From NCBI GenBank assembly GCA_910579965.1, contig CAJTWF010000005.1, forward strand, positions 1 to 64,000: a stretch of DNA of 64,000 nucleotides. Reading direction: 5' to 3'. A model generated the notes under the pieces. That model was not told the origin of the DNA. It saw only the letters and a program-made list of their open reading frames with translations, and made no database searches. Both the position numbers and the translations under genes were made by a program. Below, one piece after another: positions 24,000 through 32,230 of this stretch (positions are counted from its first letter, which is position 1; each line of letters starts with the position of its first letter). Source of the DNA: an uncultured Oscillospiraceae bacterium (GTDB taxonomy: Bacteria; Bacillota; Clostridia; Oscillospirales; Oscillospiraceae).

Positions 24000-26720
24000 A
24001 TGCGTATTCAGCACAATATTATGGCGATGAATGCCTACCGCAACTACAACAACAATACCTCCGCCCTGAGCAAGAACCTGGAGAAGCTGAGCTCCGGCTA
24101 TAAGATCAACCGCGCCGGCGATGATGCCGCCGGTCTGGCCATTTCCGAGAAAATGCGCGCTCAGATCACCGGTCTGAACGCTGCCCAGAAGAACGTCAAG
24201 GACGGCATCTCCCTGGTGAAGACCGGCGAGGGCGCGATGCAGGAGATCCAGGACATGCTCAACCGCATGGACTATCTGGCTACCCAGTCCGCCAACGGCA
24301 CCTATGACAACGAGGTTGACCGTCTGAACCTCCAGAAGGAGGTCGACGCCCTCAAGACCGAAATCAACCGCATTGCCGACAGCGCTAACTTCAACGGCAT
24401 CAAACTCCTGGACGGCTCCCTGGACCGCAACGTCCTGGCGACCGAGGCCGGTGTAAAGACCGAGAACGTGGATTTTGCCAAGGGCATTGACTTTGAGATT
24501 GGCGAGGGCGGCGGCGGCTCCAAGGGCGAGTTCTCCCTGACCATTGATAACCTCTTTGGCGCTGGCGATACGCTTGCTATTGGCGGTACTAATACCGCCG
24601 GTACTGCCATCACCGAGACCCTTACCTTTGGTACTGATTTCAGCGGCAAGACTGCTGAGGAGCAGGCCAAGAGCCTGGCAGACGCCCTGAGCAAAAAGTC
24701 CACCCTGGCTGACTTTGACGTCTCTGTGGATGGCGCTACCGTCACCCTGACCAACAAGGTGGAGGGCAGCGGCCAGGCTATGATTAGTCCGAACGGCTTT
24801 ACCGTGACTGACAAGGCCACCACCGTAAACACCACCGATACCAAAGCCTCCACCCCCGGCGCTGACGGCACTCCGGGCAATGTGGACTTTGCAAAGCTGT
24901 TTGACGGAGCTACCAACGGCGGTAAGGACATCGGCGCTGGCGATACCGTAACCTTTGAGTTTGAGATGACGAGTGGTGCGAAGTATAAGGCTGAGCTGGA
25001 GATCACCGATGCCATGATTGGCAAGGATACTTCGACCACCACTGCCAACATCGCCCGCGAGCTGGCCAATGTCAAGCTCACCCCCAACAATGATACCGCC
25101 GCCGCCGAGGAACAGCTGAAGGTCGGCGACCTCTTCACAATCACCGCGAACGGCACCAATAAGGGTGATTTGAAGTTTGCGGGAACATCCGGTACTGGCG
25201 GCGTTGACCTCAAGGCCGCCACAGTCGCCACCACCAGAGATTCCAGCCCGCTCGCCGGTACTTCTACTGCTGGCACCGCCACTAAAGAAGTGTTTGACCT
25301 CGCCATGGACGGTACTGCGGCCACCGACTTTACCGCTGGCGACAAGATTACGCTGAAGGGGCAGCTGTCCGATGGCCGCAAGTATGAGCTGGAGCTCACC
25401 GCTGGCAAGGACTTTGAGCTGGGCGGCAACTACAAGGCGTCCTTCACCAACCTGAAGAACCTGCTGGAGGTCAAGGGCAAGGACATCACCGTGAAGGACG
25501 CCAACGGCAAGGAAGAGATTATCAGCAGCGAGAAGCTCTTCGGAACCGGCAAGGAGTTCGAACTCACTGCTGACGTTAATAAGCTGTCCATTACCGCCCA
25601 GAAGGGCGGCGTGGCCGGCGGCAAGGGCGTCAGCTCCACCGAGTCCATTACCGTCACGCCCGCTACAGCCACCAGCATCACTCAGGCTCAGGTCAACGGC
25701 ACCCAGCAGACCGGCGCAAAGTCCACCATCAGCTTCAGCGAGGGCCTGCAGTACGGCGCGACCATTGACATTGACGGCCAGACTTATGAGATTGTCAAAA
25801 CCGGCGAGCGGACCTCCAGCGCCAAGAACGTGGCGGTTGAGGTTGATGACCTGAGCGACACCTCCGCCGTGGCAAAGAGCATGGCTGACGCGGTCAACAA
25901 GCAGCTGGGCGGCGATCCTATCACCGCCAATGCCTCCGGCAACAAGGTCACTCTGCTCACCAAGGAGATCGGCAGCACCGCCGTGTCCCCCAAGGTTTCC
26001 ACCGCCGGCGACAAGGTCAAGCAGCTTGAGTTCACCCTGGATCCCAGCAAGGTGCAGGAGGGCTCCTATGTGACCATCAACGGCCAGAGCTACCAGTTTG
26101 TCAGCGACAAGAGCAAGGTCACCAATGACAAGATGACCGCCGTTGTGGTGGACTTCAAGAACGCCACCTCCGCCAGCCTGGGCCAGGCCCTGAAGGATGT
26201 TGCCGACGGCAAGAACAACACCAGTGTAACCGTGGATGCCGATGGTCTGGTGAAGGTTCGCGGCACCGAGAACGAGGACGGCGAGATTGTCACTCCCACT
26301 GCCAGCTTCCACGACGGCAAGGGCGGCCTCACCCTCCAGATTGGCGACACCGCCGAGGAGTTCAACCAGATGAACGTTTCCATCGGCGACATGCACACCG
26401 CCGCTCTGGGCATTGACGGCATCGACATCGGCAACCAGGATGGCGCAAAGGCTGCTATTGATGTCATCAAGAACGCCATTAACTACGTCTCCGGTGTGCG
26501 CGGCGACCTGGGCGCTGTCCAGAACCGTCTGGACCACACCGCCAACAACCTGTCCGTGATGGCGGAGAACATCCAGGACGCTGAGAGCACCATCCGCGAC
26601 ACCGATGTGGCCGAGGAAATGATGAGCTACGTCAAGAACAACATCCTGGTTCAGTCCGCCCAGGCCATGCTGGCCCAGGCGAACCAGGTGCCCCAGGGCG
26701 TGCTCCAGCTGCTGGGCTAA
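24000..26720 (+). CDS. Flagellin, very large
   Basis: Flagellin of 906 residues, about three times Bacillus Hag. The conserved D0/D1 ends are intact: N-terminal 1-145 (MRIQHNIMAMNAYRNYNNNT, LSSGYKINRAGDDAAGLAIS) and C-terminal ~820-906 (GAVQNRLDHTANNLSVMAEN, ending VPQGVLQLLG). Between them lie about 670 residues of Thr/Gly/Asp/Lys-rich beta-type sequence with repeats of themes such as AGDT, TITAN and TSAT, expected to form the exposed outer domains. AAGGAG precedes the ATG. No other filament or motor gene lies nearby. Codon use appears less GC-biased than neighbours, with many GCT and GGT codons. Confidence 0.93.
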   Translation: MRIQHNIMAMNAYRNYNNNTSALSKNLEKLSSGYKINRAGDDAAGLAISEKMRAQITGLNAAQKNVKDGISLVKTGEGAMQEIQDMLNRMDYLATQSANGTYDNEVDRLNLQKEVDALKTEINRIADSANFNGIKLLDGSLDRNVLATEAGVKTENVDFAKGIDFEIGEGGGGSKGEFSLTIDNLFGAGDTLAIGGTNTAGTAITETLTFGTDFSGKTAEEQAKSLADALSKKSTLADFDVSVDGATVTLTNKVEGSGQAMISPNGFTVTDKATTVNTTDTKASTPGADGTPGNVDFAKLFDGATNGGKDIGAGDTVTFEFEMTSGAKYKAELEITDAMIGKDTSTTTANIARELANVKLTPNNDTAAAEEQLKVGDLFTITANGTNKGDLKFAGTSGTGGVDLKAATVATTRDSSPLAGTSTAGTATKEVFDLAMDGTAATDFTAGDKITLKGQLSDGRKYELELTAGKDFELGGNYKASFTNLKNLLEVKGKDITVKDANGKEEIISSEKLFGTGKEFELTADVNKLSITAQKGGVAGGKGVSSTESITVTPATATSITQAQVNGTQQTGAKSTISFSEGLQYGATIDIDGQTYEIVKTGERTSSAKNVAVEVDDLSDTSAVAKSMADAVNKQLGGDPITANASGNKVTLLTKEIGSTAVSPKVSTAGDKVKQLEFTLDPSKVQEGSYVTINGQSYQFVSDKSKVTNDKMTAVVVDFKNATSASLGQALKDVADGKNNTSVTVDADGLVKVRGTENEDGEIVTPTASFHDGKGGLTLQIGDTAEEFNQMNVSIGDMHTAALGIDGIDIGNQDGAKAAIDVIKNAINYVSGVRGDLGAVQNRLDHTANNLSVMAENIQDAESTIRDTDVAEEMMSYVKNNILVQSAQAMLAQANQVPQGVLQLLG

Positions 26721-26760
26721 TCGCCCCAAGACTGAAACACCGTTGTATACGCATAGCAAG

Positions 26761-26818
26761 GGGGCCGGGCATAAGCCCGGCCCCCCGCTGATGCCCGTCG
26801 GTTGGAGAAACGGCGGGT
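26761..26818 (+). terminator. Flagellin terminator region
   Basis: Two hairpins follow the gene: GGGGGCCGGGC / GCCCGGCCCCC (26760-26786) and CCCGTCGG...CGGCGGG followed by TTTTTG (about 26795-26823). Confidence 0.7.
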
Positions 26819-26843
26819 TTTTGATGGATTGGGGAATTATTTC

Positions 26844-26872
26844 TTGACAAAATTGATCTTTCGGTCTATACT
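26844..26872 (+). promoter_or_regulatory. Promoter of the second antisense RNA
   Basis: Perfect TTGACA (26844-26849), 17 bases and TATACT (26867-26872), pointing toward the small toxin gene on the other strand. Confidence 0.85.
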
Positions 26873-26878
26873 GAATAT

Positions 26879-26972
26879 AGAAAGGGCGCTGCCGGTAGAC
26901 GGTTGGCCCCTCAGATTATGTTACAAGAAGTAACCGTTTCTGTTAGCCGCAGGCGGTTACTTCTTGTCTTTA
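26879..26972 (+). ncRNA. Candidate antisense antitoxin RNA (RatA-like)
   Basis: A plus-strand RNA of about 94 bases is predicted from the promoter at 26844 to the hairpin CAAGAAGTAACCG / CGGTTACTTCTTG (26924-26966) followed by TCTTT. It overlaps the 3' end of the toxin mRNA, including the toxin stop codon, in the way that RatA overlaps txpA in Bacillus. Confidence 0.65.
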
Positions 26973-27040
26973 GCCTGTAAAAACAGACTGCAAATGCCTA
27001 TGATAACCAGGCAAAGCTGTAAAACTTCGGATGTAGTCAT
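26957..27040 (-). CDS. Putative holin-like type I toxin (TxpA/Hol-Tox family)
   Basis: A 27-residue peptide beginning MTTSEVLQLCLVIIGICSLF and ending with a short Lys/Asp tail (QAKDKK). A polar N-terminus, one membrane helix and a charged tail are the hallmarks of holin-like type I toxins. The ATG at 27040 has AAAGGAGGGG eight bases upstream; an in-frame ATG six bases earlier is too close. The ribosome site can pair with CCCTCC just before it, a common way to delay toxin translation. The stop codon lies in the terminator stem shared with the antisense RNA. Confidence 0.68.
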   Translation of the reverse strand: MTTSEVLQLCLVIIGICSLFLQAKDKK

Positions 27041-27145
27041 GGGCATCCCCTCCTTTCATCGGAGGGAACAAGAAGGCCCTCCGGAGTGGAGGAGCCACCG
27101 CCTACCGTTACAAGCAGCGCTGAAAGATGATTCTTTCCTGGTCCC

Positions 27146-27174
27146 AGTTTACCACTCATTCCAACATTTTGCAA
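27146..27174 (-). promoter_or_regulatory. Promoter of the holin-like toxin
   Basis: Minus strand: TTGCAA (27169-27174), 17 bases, TAAACT (27146-27151), giving a leader of about 100 bases. The -35 box and spacing are the same as at the par-like toxin. Confidence 0.65.
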
Positions 27175-27365
27175 TCCTTCTTGCCGTTATGTACCGATCA
27201 TAACAACACACACGCCAGAGAAGGGACGGACCTTGCGGCCCGTCCCTTCTTTTTGCCAGCAAGGGATTTCCATCTCCCCTGATTTCCCCCCATATTTCCC
27301 GACAGGCTTTTTCTCCATCCCCTGCTACAATAGGCCATAAGACCATGAAAAGAAGGGGACAAGCT

Positions 27366-28973
27366 ATGAAAATCGCCGGGATTACCTTGGAGCGGCCCGC
27401 CAGGACCCAGACCATCCAACTGGCCGCCTACGCGGCGGCGGGGTTTTTTGCCGCCGCCTGCTGTCTGGACGGACGTGCGCCGCTGGCCGCCGGTCTGCTG
27501 GCCGCCTGCCGGCCCGGGGGAACGGCCCTGGCCGCGCTGGCCGGAAGCGCGGCGGGGGCCTTTGTCTTTCTCCCCTTCGGTCCGGCCCTGCGCTGCTGCG
27601 GGATATTGGTGCTGGTGTGCGCCGTGCTCTCCGCCTTCCGGGAGACCAAATGGTTCCGCCACGCCCTCTTCCGCCCCCTCACCGCCGCCGGATCCGCCCT
27701 GGCCGTGGAGCTGGCCTACACCCTGCAAATGGGGCTTACCGGCCAGGGGCTGACGCGGATGGCGGCCTGCACAGTCCTCTCCGGCATATTGTGCCACTAC
27801 TGCGCCCTGGTGCTCCGGGAGACCTCCATCCCCCGGCGGCAGACCCAGCGGCTGGAGAGCGACGGCATCCGCCGCCGGCTGCGGCTGAGCGCCCAGGCCC
27901 TGCGGTCCCTGTGCGAGAGCTTCTCCGTCCCGGCCCCCAAGAAGGAGGAGAATCCGGCGGTGATCTTCGACAGGGCGGCGGAGGTGGTGTGCCGGGGCTG
28001 CGCGCTGCGGGACGTGTGCTGGAACAAGGAGTACGTCTCCACCTTCAACGCCTTCAACGACGCAACCCCCGCCCTGCTGGACCGGGGCCGGGCGGAGCCG
28101 GGGGACTTTGCCGTCCACTTCTCCTCCCGGTGCATCCACTTCCCCCAGCTCCTCTCCGCCATCAACACCGAGGTGACGGCCCTGCTGCTGCGCCGCCAGT
28201 ACCGCCGCCAGCTGGAGCGGGAACGGGAGCGGACCCGGGGTCAGTACGCCCAGCTGGGGGAGCTGGTAGCCCAGGCCATGGCCGCGCCGGAGGCCCCCCC
28301 GGCCACGGGGCGGGAGATGCTCCACGACGTGGCCCTGGCCTCCGCGCCCAAGGAGGGCCAGCGGGTGAGCGGAGACAGCCTGACCTGGTTCCGCACCGCC
28401 GGAAAGCTCTACCTCCTCCTCAGCGACGGCATGGGCAGCGGCCGGGAGGCCCAGCGGGAGAGCCAGATGACCCTCCGGCTTCTGGAGCAGCTGCTCACCG
28501 CCGGCATTGACCCGGACCCCGCCCTGCGGACCCTCAACGCCGCCCTGAACCTGCGCAGTGACGACCAGGGCAGCTTCACCACCATTGATCTGCTGGCCGT
28601 GGACCTGACCGGCGGCCAGGGCGCGCTCTACAAGTACGGCGCGGCCCCCACCTACTTAAAGCGCCAGGGCTCGGTCCGCCGCCTCACCGGCTCCGCCCTG
28701 CCCGCGGGGCTCCAGGACGTGTCCGACGCCCCCACTCCGTCCCGCTTCCCCCTGGAGGAGAACACCTTCGTGCTGATGATCAGCGACGGGGTGGCGGACG
28801 CGGGGGATGACCAGTGGCTCCAGGACCTGCTGGCCGGCTGGCAGGGGGAGGATCCCAACATGCTGGCCTCCCTGGTGCTGCGGGAGGCCGGCACGCGCCG
28901 CCATGGGGAGGACGATTGCAGCGTCATCTGCCTGTATCTGCCCAAGGGGGACAGCGGTACGGCGGAGGTTTAG
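27366..28973 (+). CDS. spoIIE: SpoIIE-family PP2C phosphatase (stage II sporulation protein E)
   Basis: Membrane-anchored phosphatase of 535 residues. Residues ~15-150 contain about four to six hydrophobic segments, fewer than the ten of Bacillus SpoIIE (827 residues). A cysteine-bearing linker (CRGCALRDVCW) leads to the PP2C domain with VSGDSLTW, LLSDGMGSGREA, LMISDGVADAG and DDCSVICLYL, which supply the metal-binding Asp residues. SpoIIE dephosphorylates SpoIIAA and so activates sigma-F in the forespore. Start at 27366 is preferred because AGAAGGGG lies between it and an upstream in-frame ATG. Confidence 0.88.
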   Translation: MKIAGITLERPARTQTIQLAAYAAAGFFAAACCLDGRAPLAAGLLAACRPGGTALAALAGSAAGAFVFLPFGPALRCCGILVLVCAVLSAFRETKWFRHALFRPLTAAGSALAVELAYTLQMGLTGQGLTRMAACTVLSGILCHYCALVLRETSIPRRQTQRLESDGIRRRLRLSAQALRSLCESFSVPAPKKEENPAVIFDRAAEVVCRGCALRDVCWNKEYVSTFNAFNDATPALLDRGRAEPGDFAVHFSSRCIHFPQLLSAINTEVTALLLRRQYRRQLERERERTRGQYAQLGELVAQAMAAPEAPPATGREMLHDVALASAPKEGQRVSGDSLTWFRTAGKLYLLLSDGMGSGREAQRESQMTLRLLEQLLTAGIDPDPALRTLNAALNLRSDDQGSFTTIDLLAVDLTGGQGALYKYGAAPTYLKRQGSVRRLTGSALPAGLQDVSDAPTPSRFPLEENTFVLMISDGVADAGDDQWLQDLLAGWQGEDPNMLASLVLREAGTRRHGEDDCSVICLYLPKGDSGTAEV

Positions 28974-29100
28974 GACATCTATTTTTCTCTGTGAGAGGAC
29001 GGCGGACCGGGAAAAGAATCCGGGATTCCCGGTATAAACCAGCGCCAGGCGGGAAATACTGGAAGAGCAAATCTCTCCAGGAAGAAAGGAGCGGTGTTCC

Positions 29101-29373
29101 TTGGTGAAAGGTACCTCCCGCCGTGTCATCGTTGTCGATTCCCCGGATCAGAAGCTGTTCGAGCAGGCCATCTTTATTGTGCGCAACGACGCCTTTTCCC
29201 AGGACGGCGTCACTCCCCAGCAGGTCCTGGGCGAGGCCTGCCGCATTGCCCGGGGCTGCGCCGCGTCCCAGAACGTCCAGCCGCCCCTCTGGCGGCGGCT
29301 TCCCCGCTGGTTCCTCCCCCTGGCCGGCGCGGCCGCCGCCGGTCTCATCGCCCTGGCATTTTTTCTGATCTGA
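29101..29373 (+). CDS. Uncharacterised tail-anchored small protein
   Basis: Protein of 90 residues: a soluble N-terminal part (SRRVIVVDSPDQKLFEQAIF, then TPQQVLGEACRIAR) and one C-terminal membrane helix (about 68-90). Start is TTG at 29101 or GTG at 29104, with AAAGGAG upstream. It lies 127 bases after spoIIE on the same strand. Not recognised; a role in sporulation would be guesswork from position. Confidence 0.6.
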   Translation: MVKGTSRRVIVVDSPDQKLFEQAIFIVRNDAFSQDGVTPQQVLGEACRIARGCAASQNVQPPLWRRLPRWFLPLAGAAAAGLIALAFFLI

Positions 29374-29416
29374 AGGGGGCAGACGTCTGCCGGCAGTCTG
29401 ACAAGAGCACATTCGT

Positions 29417-29452
29417 CAAGGGGGATTTCACCTAAAGAGTGAAATCCCCCTA
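29417..29452. terminator. Hairpin between convergent genes
   Basis: Stem GGGGGATTTCAC / GTGAAATCCCCC with a seven-base loop lies between the tail-anchored gene (plus) and the lipoprotein gene (minus). The T-run is poor on both sides. Confidence 0.55.
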
Positions 29453-29460
29453 TAAGCTGG

Positions 29461-29994
29461 TCATTCTTTCTCAAAGCGCATATCATCCCCCATATGATCA
29501 AAGTCATCAATCCAGCGCAGGGTCCCGTCATCCTCCAAGTAAACCATTCCGGTCACTTCCTCCCGCTCCGGTACTGGGATCCGGTCAATGGTCCCGTCTT
29601 CTTTGACAACGTCCTCATATTTTGCGCCGGTATAAGCGACGCCTCCCCAGATTTCGTCGTAGCTCCCAACCGCCTGCCAGATAATATCGCCTCGGGACGC
29701 GCCGGACCAGACGATCTCAAGCGTATAGCCGTCCCCGTCTCCTCTGGCGATGTCCATATAACACTGCGGGCTCTCAACAGCCTGCCATCTCCCGGAGAAC
29801 GCATCCTCCTCCGGCGTGGGCTCCGGCTCCGCGGAGGGCTCCGGCTCTTCTGCCTGAGAGGGGGCCGCAGACGCTCCGGCCTCCTGCCGGGCTTCCTCCT
29901 GTTCCAGCGGTTTCTGCGCCTCCCCCTGTTTTCCGGCGCATCCTGACAGCACCATGCAGAGAATCACAAAACAGCATACCAAACGTTTTTTCAT
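29461..29994 (-). CDS. Uncharacterised lipoprotein
   Basis: Lipoprotein of 177 residues: signal peptide MKKRLVCCFVILCMVLSGC with lipobox LSGC, a disordered Glu/Ala/Pro linker (about 25-70) and a C-terminal beta-rich domain (SGRWQAVESPQCYMDIA, YTLEIVWSG, LEDDGTLRWIDDF). The domain reads like a small beta-barrel that compares a current and ideal state, but I cannot assign it. AAAGGAG precedes the ATG. Confidence 0.65.
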   Translation of the reverse strand: MKKRLVCCFVILCMVLSGCAGKQGEAQKPLEQEEARQEAGASAAPSQAEEPEPSAEPEPTPEEDAFSGRWQAVESPQCYMDIARGDGDGYTLEIVWSGASRGDIIWQAVGSYDEIWGGVAYTGAKYEDVVKEDGTIDRIPVPEREEVTGMVYLEDDGTLRWIDDFDHMGDDMRFEKE

Positions 29995-30169
29995 CTTTTT
30001 CGCTCCTTTCCGTGTTTCGTTGGCGGGCCTTCGCCTATATAGTCGCAAAAAACAGCCGGAGGTTTCAATCATTATAAAATATCTTTGTGGAACGAATATG
30101 AGCAAGTATATCCTCATTACAAATGACTTTCAACCCCCTGTTGATTAGCGCTGACCCCAGCCCAAAGAA

Positions 30170-30198
30170 AAAGAGCGCTCCAGCTGTCTGGAACGCTC
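30170..30198 (-). terminator. Terminator of the dnaD-dnaC-noc operon
   Basis: Minus-strand stem GAGCGTTCCAG / CTGGAGCGCTC with a short loop and then TTTTTCTTT. Confidence 0.75.
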
Positions 30199-30280
30199 CA
30201 ACCTGCCCGGTGATGCAATCGCCCCTAACCCCTCCATAGACTGCCGGCAGATATTTCATCGCCTCTGAAAGTTCTTTTTG

Positions 30281-30306
30281 ATCCTTTTTCTTTCAAGAAA
30301 AAGGAT
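30281..30306. repeat. A/T-rich palindromic repeat, single copy
   Basis: ATCCTTTTTCTT / AAGAAAAAGGAT arms preceded by GTTCTTTTTG; the same family as at 5930 in the opposite orientation. It abuts the stop codon of the noc-like gene. Confidence 0.65.
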
Positions 30307-30316
30307 GATTACCTCC

Positions 30317-31138
30317 TCACCCCGCCGCGGCCTTGCGCTTGGGGATCTGGATGGTGATGGTGATCTCCTCCTCGCTCTCCTGCTTGTCGTACCGGGCGTT
30401 CACGCCGGCCCGGCGGATGGTCTCCATGCCCCGGTTGACGCTGTTGAGGAACAGCCGCACGTCCTTGATGACATACACCGGCCGCCGGGGCGGGTCCTCC
30501 CGCGGCCGCTTTTGCAGCAGCGCGTCTATGTACTCCTCGCTGGCCGCCACGTTCAGCCCCCGCTCCCCGATGTGGCGCAGGGCGGCCAGCTGGGCCTCCT
30601 CCCCCTCCAGCCGCAGCAGGGCCCGGGCGTGGCGCTCCGTGAGGCCGTACTGCCGCAGCAGGGACACGCACTCCCCGCTCAGGCGCAGCAGGCGCAGCTT
30701 GTTGGCCACCGCCGGCTGGGACCGTCCCAGACGGCGGGCCGCCTCCTCCTGGCTCATGCCATAGGACGAGATCAGCCGGGCAATGGCCGCCGCCTCGTCC
30801 ATGTAGTGGAGATCGCACCGCTGCAAATTCTCCACCAGGGCCAGCACCGCGCTCTCCCGGGGCGAGGCCTTCACCAGAATGCAGGGCACCCTGGTCAAAC
30901 CTGCCATCCCCGCGGCCCGCAGGCGGCGCTCCCCCGCCACCAGAACGTAGCCGCTGCCGTTCTTCTGCACGCTCAGGGGCTGGATGACCCCGTGCTGGCG
31001 CACCGACTCCGCCAGCTCCCGCATGGCCTGCTCCTCGAAGTGCCGGCGGGGCTGGCCGGGGTTGGGCACAATCTGGTCTATGGGGATCTGGTAGATGCGA
31101 TTGGATTGAAACAGCGGATTCTTCTTTCTTTCCATCAT
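30317..31138 (-). CDS. noc: ParB-family protein, probably nucleoid occlusion protein Noc
   Basis: A second ParB-family protein of 273 residues. It has the CTP-binding motifs (GERRLRAAGMAGL, ENLQRCDLHYMDEAAA) and the HTH (SQEEAARRLGRSQPAVANKL), but its C-terminal part (VYVIKDVRLFLNSVNRGMETIRRAG) resembles Noc rather than Spo0J, and the ParA-stimulating N-terminus of Spo0J is absent. Noc blocks septum formation over DNA. The membrane-binding N-terminal helix known from Bacillus Noc is not obvious here. GGGGGAG lies upstream of the ATG. It follows dnaC by 93 bases. Confidence 0.72.
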   Translation of the reverse strand: MMERKKNPLFQSNRIYQIPIDQIVPNPGQPRRHFEEQAMRELAESVRQHGVIQPLSVQKNGSGYVLVAGERRLRAAGMAGLTRVPCILVKASPRESAVLALVENLQRCDLHYMDEAAAIARLISSYGMSQEEAARRLGRSQPAVANKLRLLRLSGECVSLLRQYGLTERHARALLRLEGEEAQLAALRHIGERGLNVAASEEYIDALLQKRPREDPPRRPVYVIKDVRLFLNSVNRGMETIRRAGVNARYDKQESEEEITITIQIPKRKAAAG

Positions 31139-31231
31139 AAAATACTCCCCCTTCCGCAGCTTTTCTCCATTCTACGGCTTGTCCGCCAAAAAAGGGAGCA
31201 AATCCTGTCGGAGGGGGAAAATATTTCCATC

Positions 31232-32230
31232 TTATTTCCGCTTGAGGAGGCGGATGTCCTCCCCGAAGAACCGCAGCAGCTGGTACTCCCCCCGCAGGCG
31301 GGACAAAACCGCGTCGCCGTACCGGCGGGCGATGTCCTCTATGTCCAGGTTGGTGGAGAGCACGGTCTTGCGCCGGTGGAGGAGCCTGTCGTTGACGATC
31401 CGGTAGAAGGCGGCCTGGACGAACTCGGTGCGCATCTCCGTGCCCAGATCGTCCATAATCAGCAGGTCACACCGGAGATACCGGCCCACATCCGCCCAGG
31501 CGTTCTCCTCCAGGGCGCTCTCCCGGCCGAACTTCTCGCACTCAAAGCGCTGGAAGATGTGGGCCGCCGTGTCGTAGACCACGGAGAAGCCCAAATCGCT
31601 GACCTCCCGGGCGATGCAGGCGGAGAGAAAGGTCTTGCCCAGCCCCGGCGCGCCGGTAAAGAGCATGTTCCCGCTCTTGGGACCAAAGGTGTGGGCGTAG
31701 TTGCCGCAGATCTCCCGGATCATCTCCATGTTCTCCAGGGGGCTGCGGCCGTACTGGTCCCAGACCTGATCGCTGTACCAGTCAAAGGAGAAGGTGTCAA
31801 AGGACTGGCTGCCCAGATCCAGCAGGCGGCTCAGCCGCTTGTTCTGCTCCCGGGCGTAGTAGGCCATCAGGCACCGGCAGGGAACGCCGTCGGGCAGAAA
31901 CCCGGCGTCCTGACAGATGGGACAGGCGGGTTTTTCGTCCACATAGTCGTAGGGATATCCGGCTCCCACCAGAAGCTCCGCCCGCTCCCGCTGGAGCTCC
32001 AGATTGGCCTGCTCCAGCTCCGCCATGGCCCGGTCCGGATCCCCCGCCTCGCTGAAGGCGGCCAGAACGATCCGGGCGGCGGTGCTCTGGAGCTCCCGAT
32101 CAATGATCTCCAGCCGGGGCAGGCGGCGGAAAACGGCGCGGACCCGCTCCTCCCGCTCCTTCCGCCGGGCCTCCCGGTCCGCCTGATAGCGGCGCAGAGC
32201 CGCCGCCATGATCTTCGCGTCCTGGGCCAT
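31232..32230 (-). CDS. dnaC: DnaC/DnaI-like helicase loader ATPase
   Basis: AAA+ protein of 332 residues. The N-terminal ~150 residues include a helical part and a cysteine cluster (CPICQDAGFLPDGVPCRC) that probably binds zinc as in DnaI. The ATPase part has Walker A TGAPGLGKTFLS, Walker B LLIMDDLGTE and sensor I STNLDIEDI. It loads the replicative helicase, acting with DnaD. It directly abuts the dnaD gene, with the ATG one base before the preceding stop context, so coupling is likely. Confidence 0.88.
   Translation of the reverse strand: MAQDAKIMAAALRRYQADREARRKEREERVRAVFRRLPRLEIIDRELQSTAARIVLAAFSEAGDPDRAMAELEQANLELQRERAELLVGAGYPYDYVDEKPACPICQDAGFLPDGVPCRCLMAYYAREQNKRLSRLLDLGSQSFDTFSFDWYSDQVWDQYGRSPLENMEMIREICGNYAHTFGPKSGNMLFTGAPGLGKTFLSACIAREVSDLGFSVVYDTAAHIFQRFECEKFGRESALEENAWADVGRYLRCDLLIMDDLGTEMRTEFVQAAFYRIVNDRLLHRRKTVLSTNLDIEDIARRYGDAVLSRLRGEYQLLRFFGEDIRLLKRK

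Larger units (their letters stand above)
29995..30316. other. Intergenic region between noc-like gene and lipoprotein
   Basis: It holds a minus-strand terminator (about 30170-30198: GAGCGTTCCAG / CTGGAGCGCTC stem followed by TTTTTCTTT), which would end the dnaD-dnaC-noc transcript, and an A/T-rich palindrome of the dispersed family at 30281-30306. No convincing gene is seen in the rest. Confidence 0.55.

Noticed and set aside
23985..26759. A 924-codon open frame antisense to the flagellin
   Set aside because: It mirrors the flagellin codon structure, has no RBS or recognisable family, and arises from GC-biased third positions opposite the real gene.
27041..27140. Base-pairing between the 5' leader of the holin-like toxin mRNA and the antisense RNA, as in the par-like locus
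   Set aside because: The two leaders resemble each other in sense (both contain GCGCTGC and ACGGT), so they are inverted repeats in DNA and not complementary; only the 3' overlap supports pairing.
30065..30259. A 64-codon minus-strand open frame between noc and the lipoprotein
   Set aside because: No ribosome site, and a terminator hairpin (30170-30198) lies inside it.
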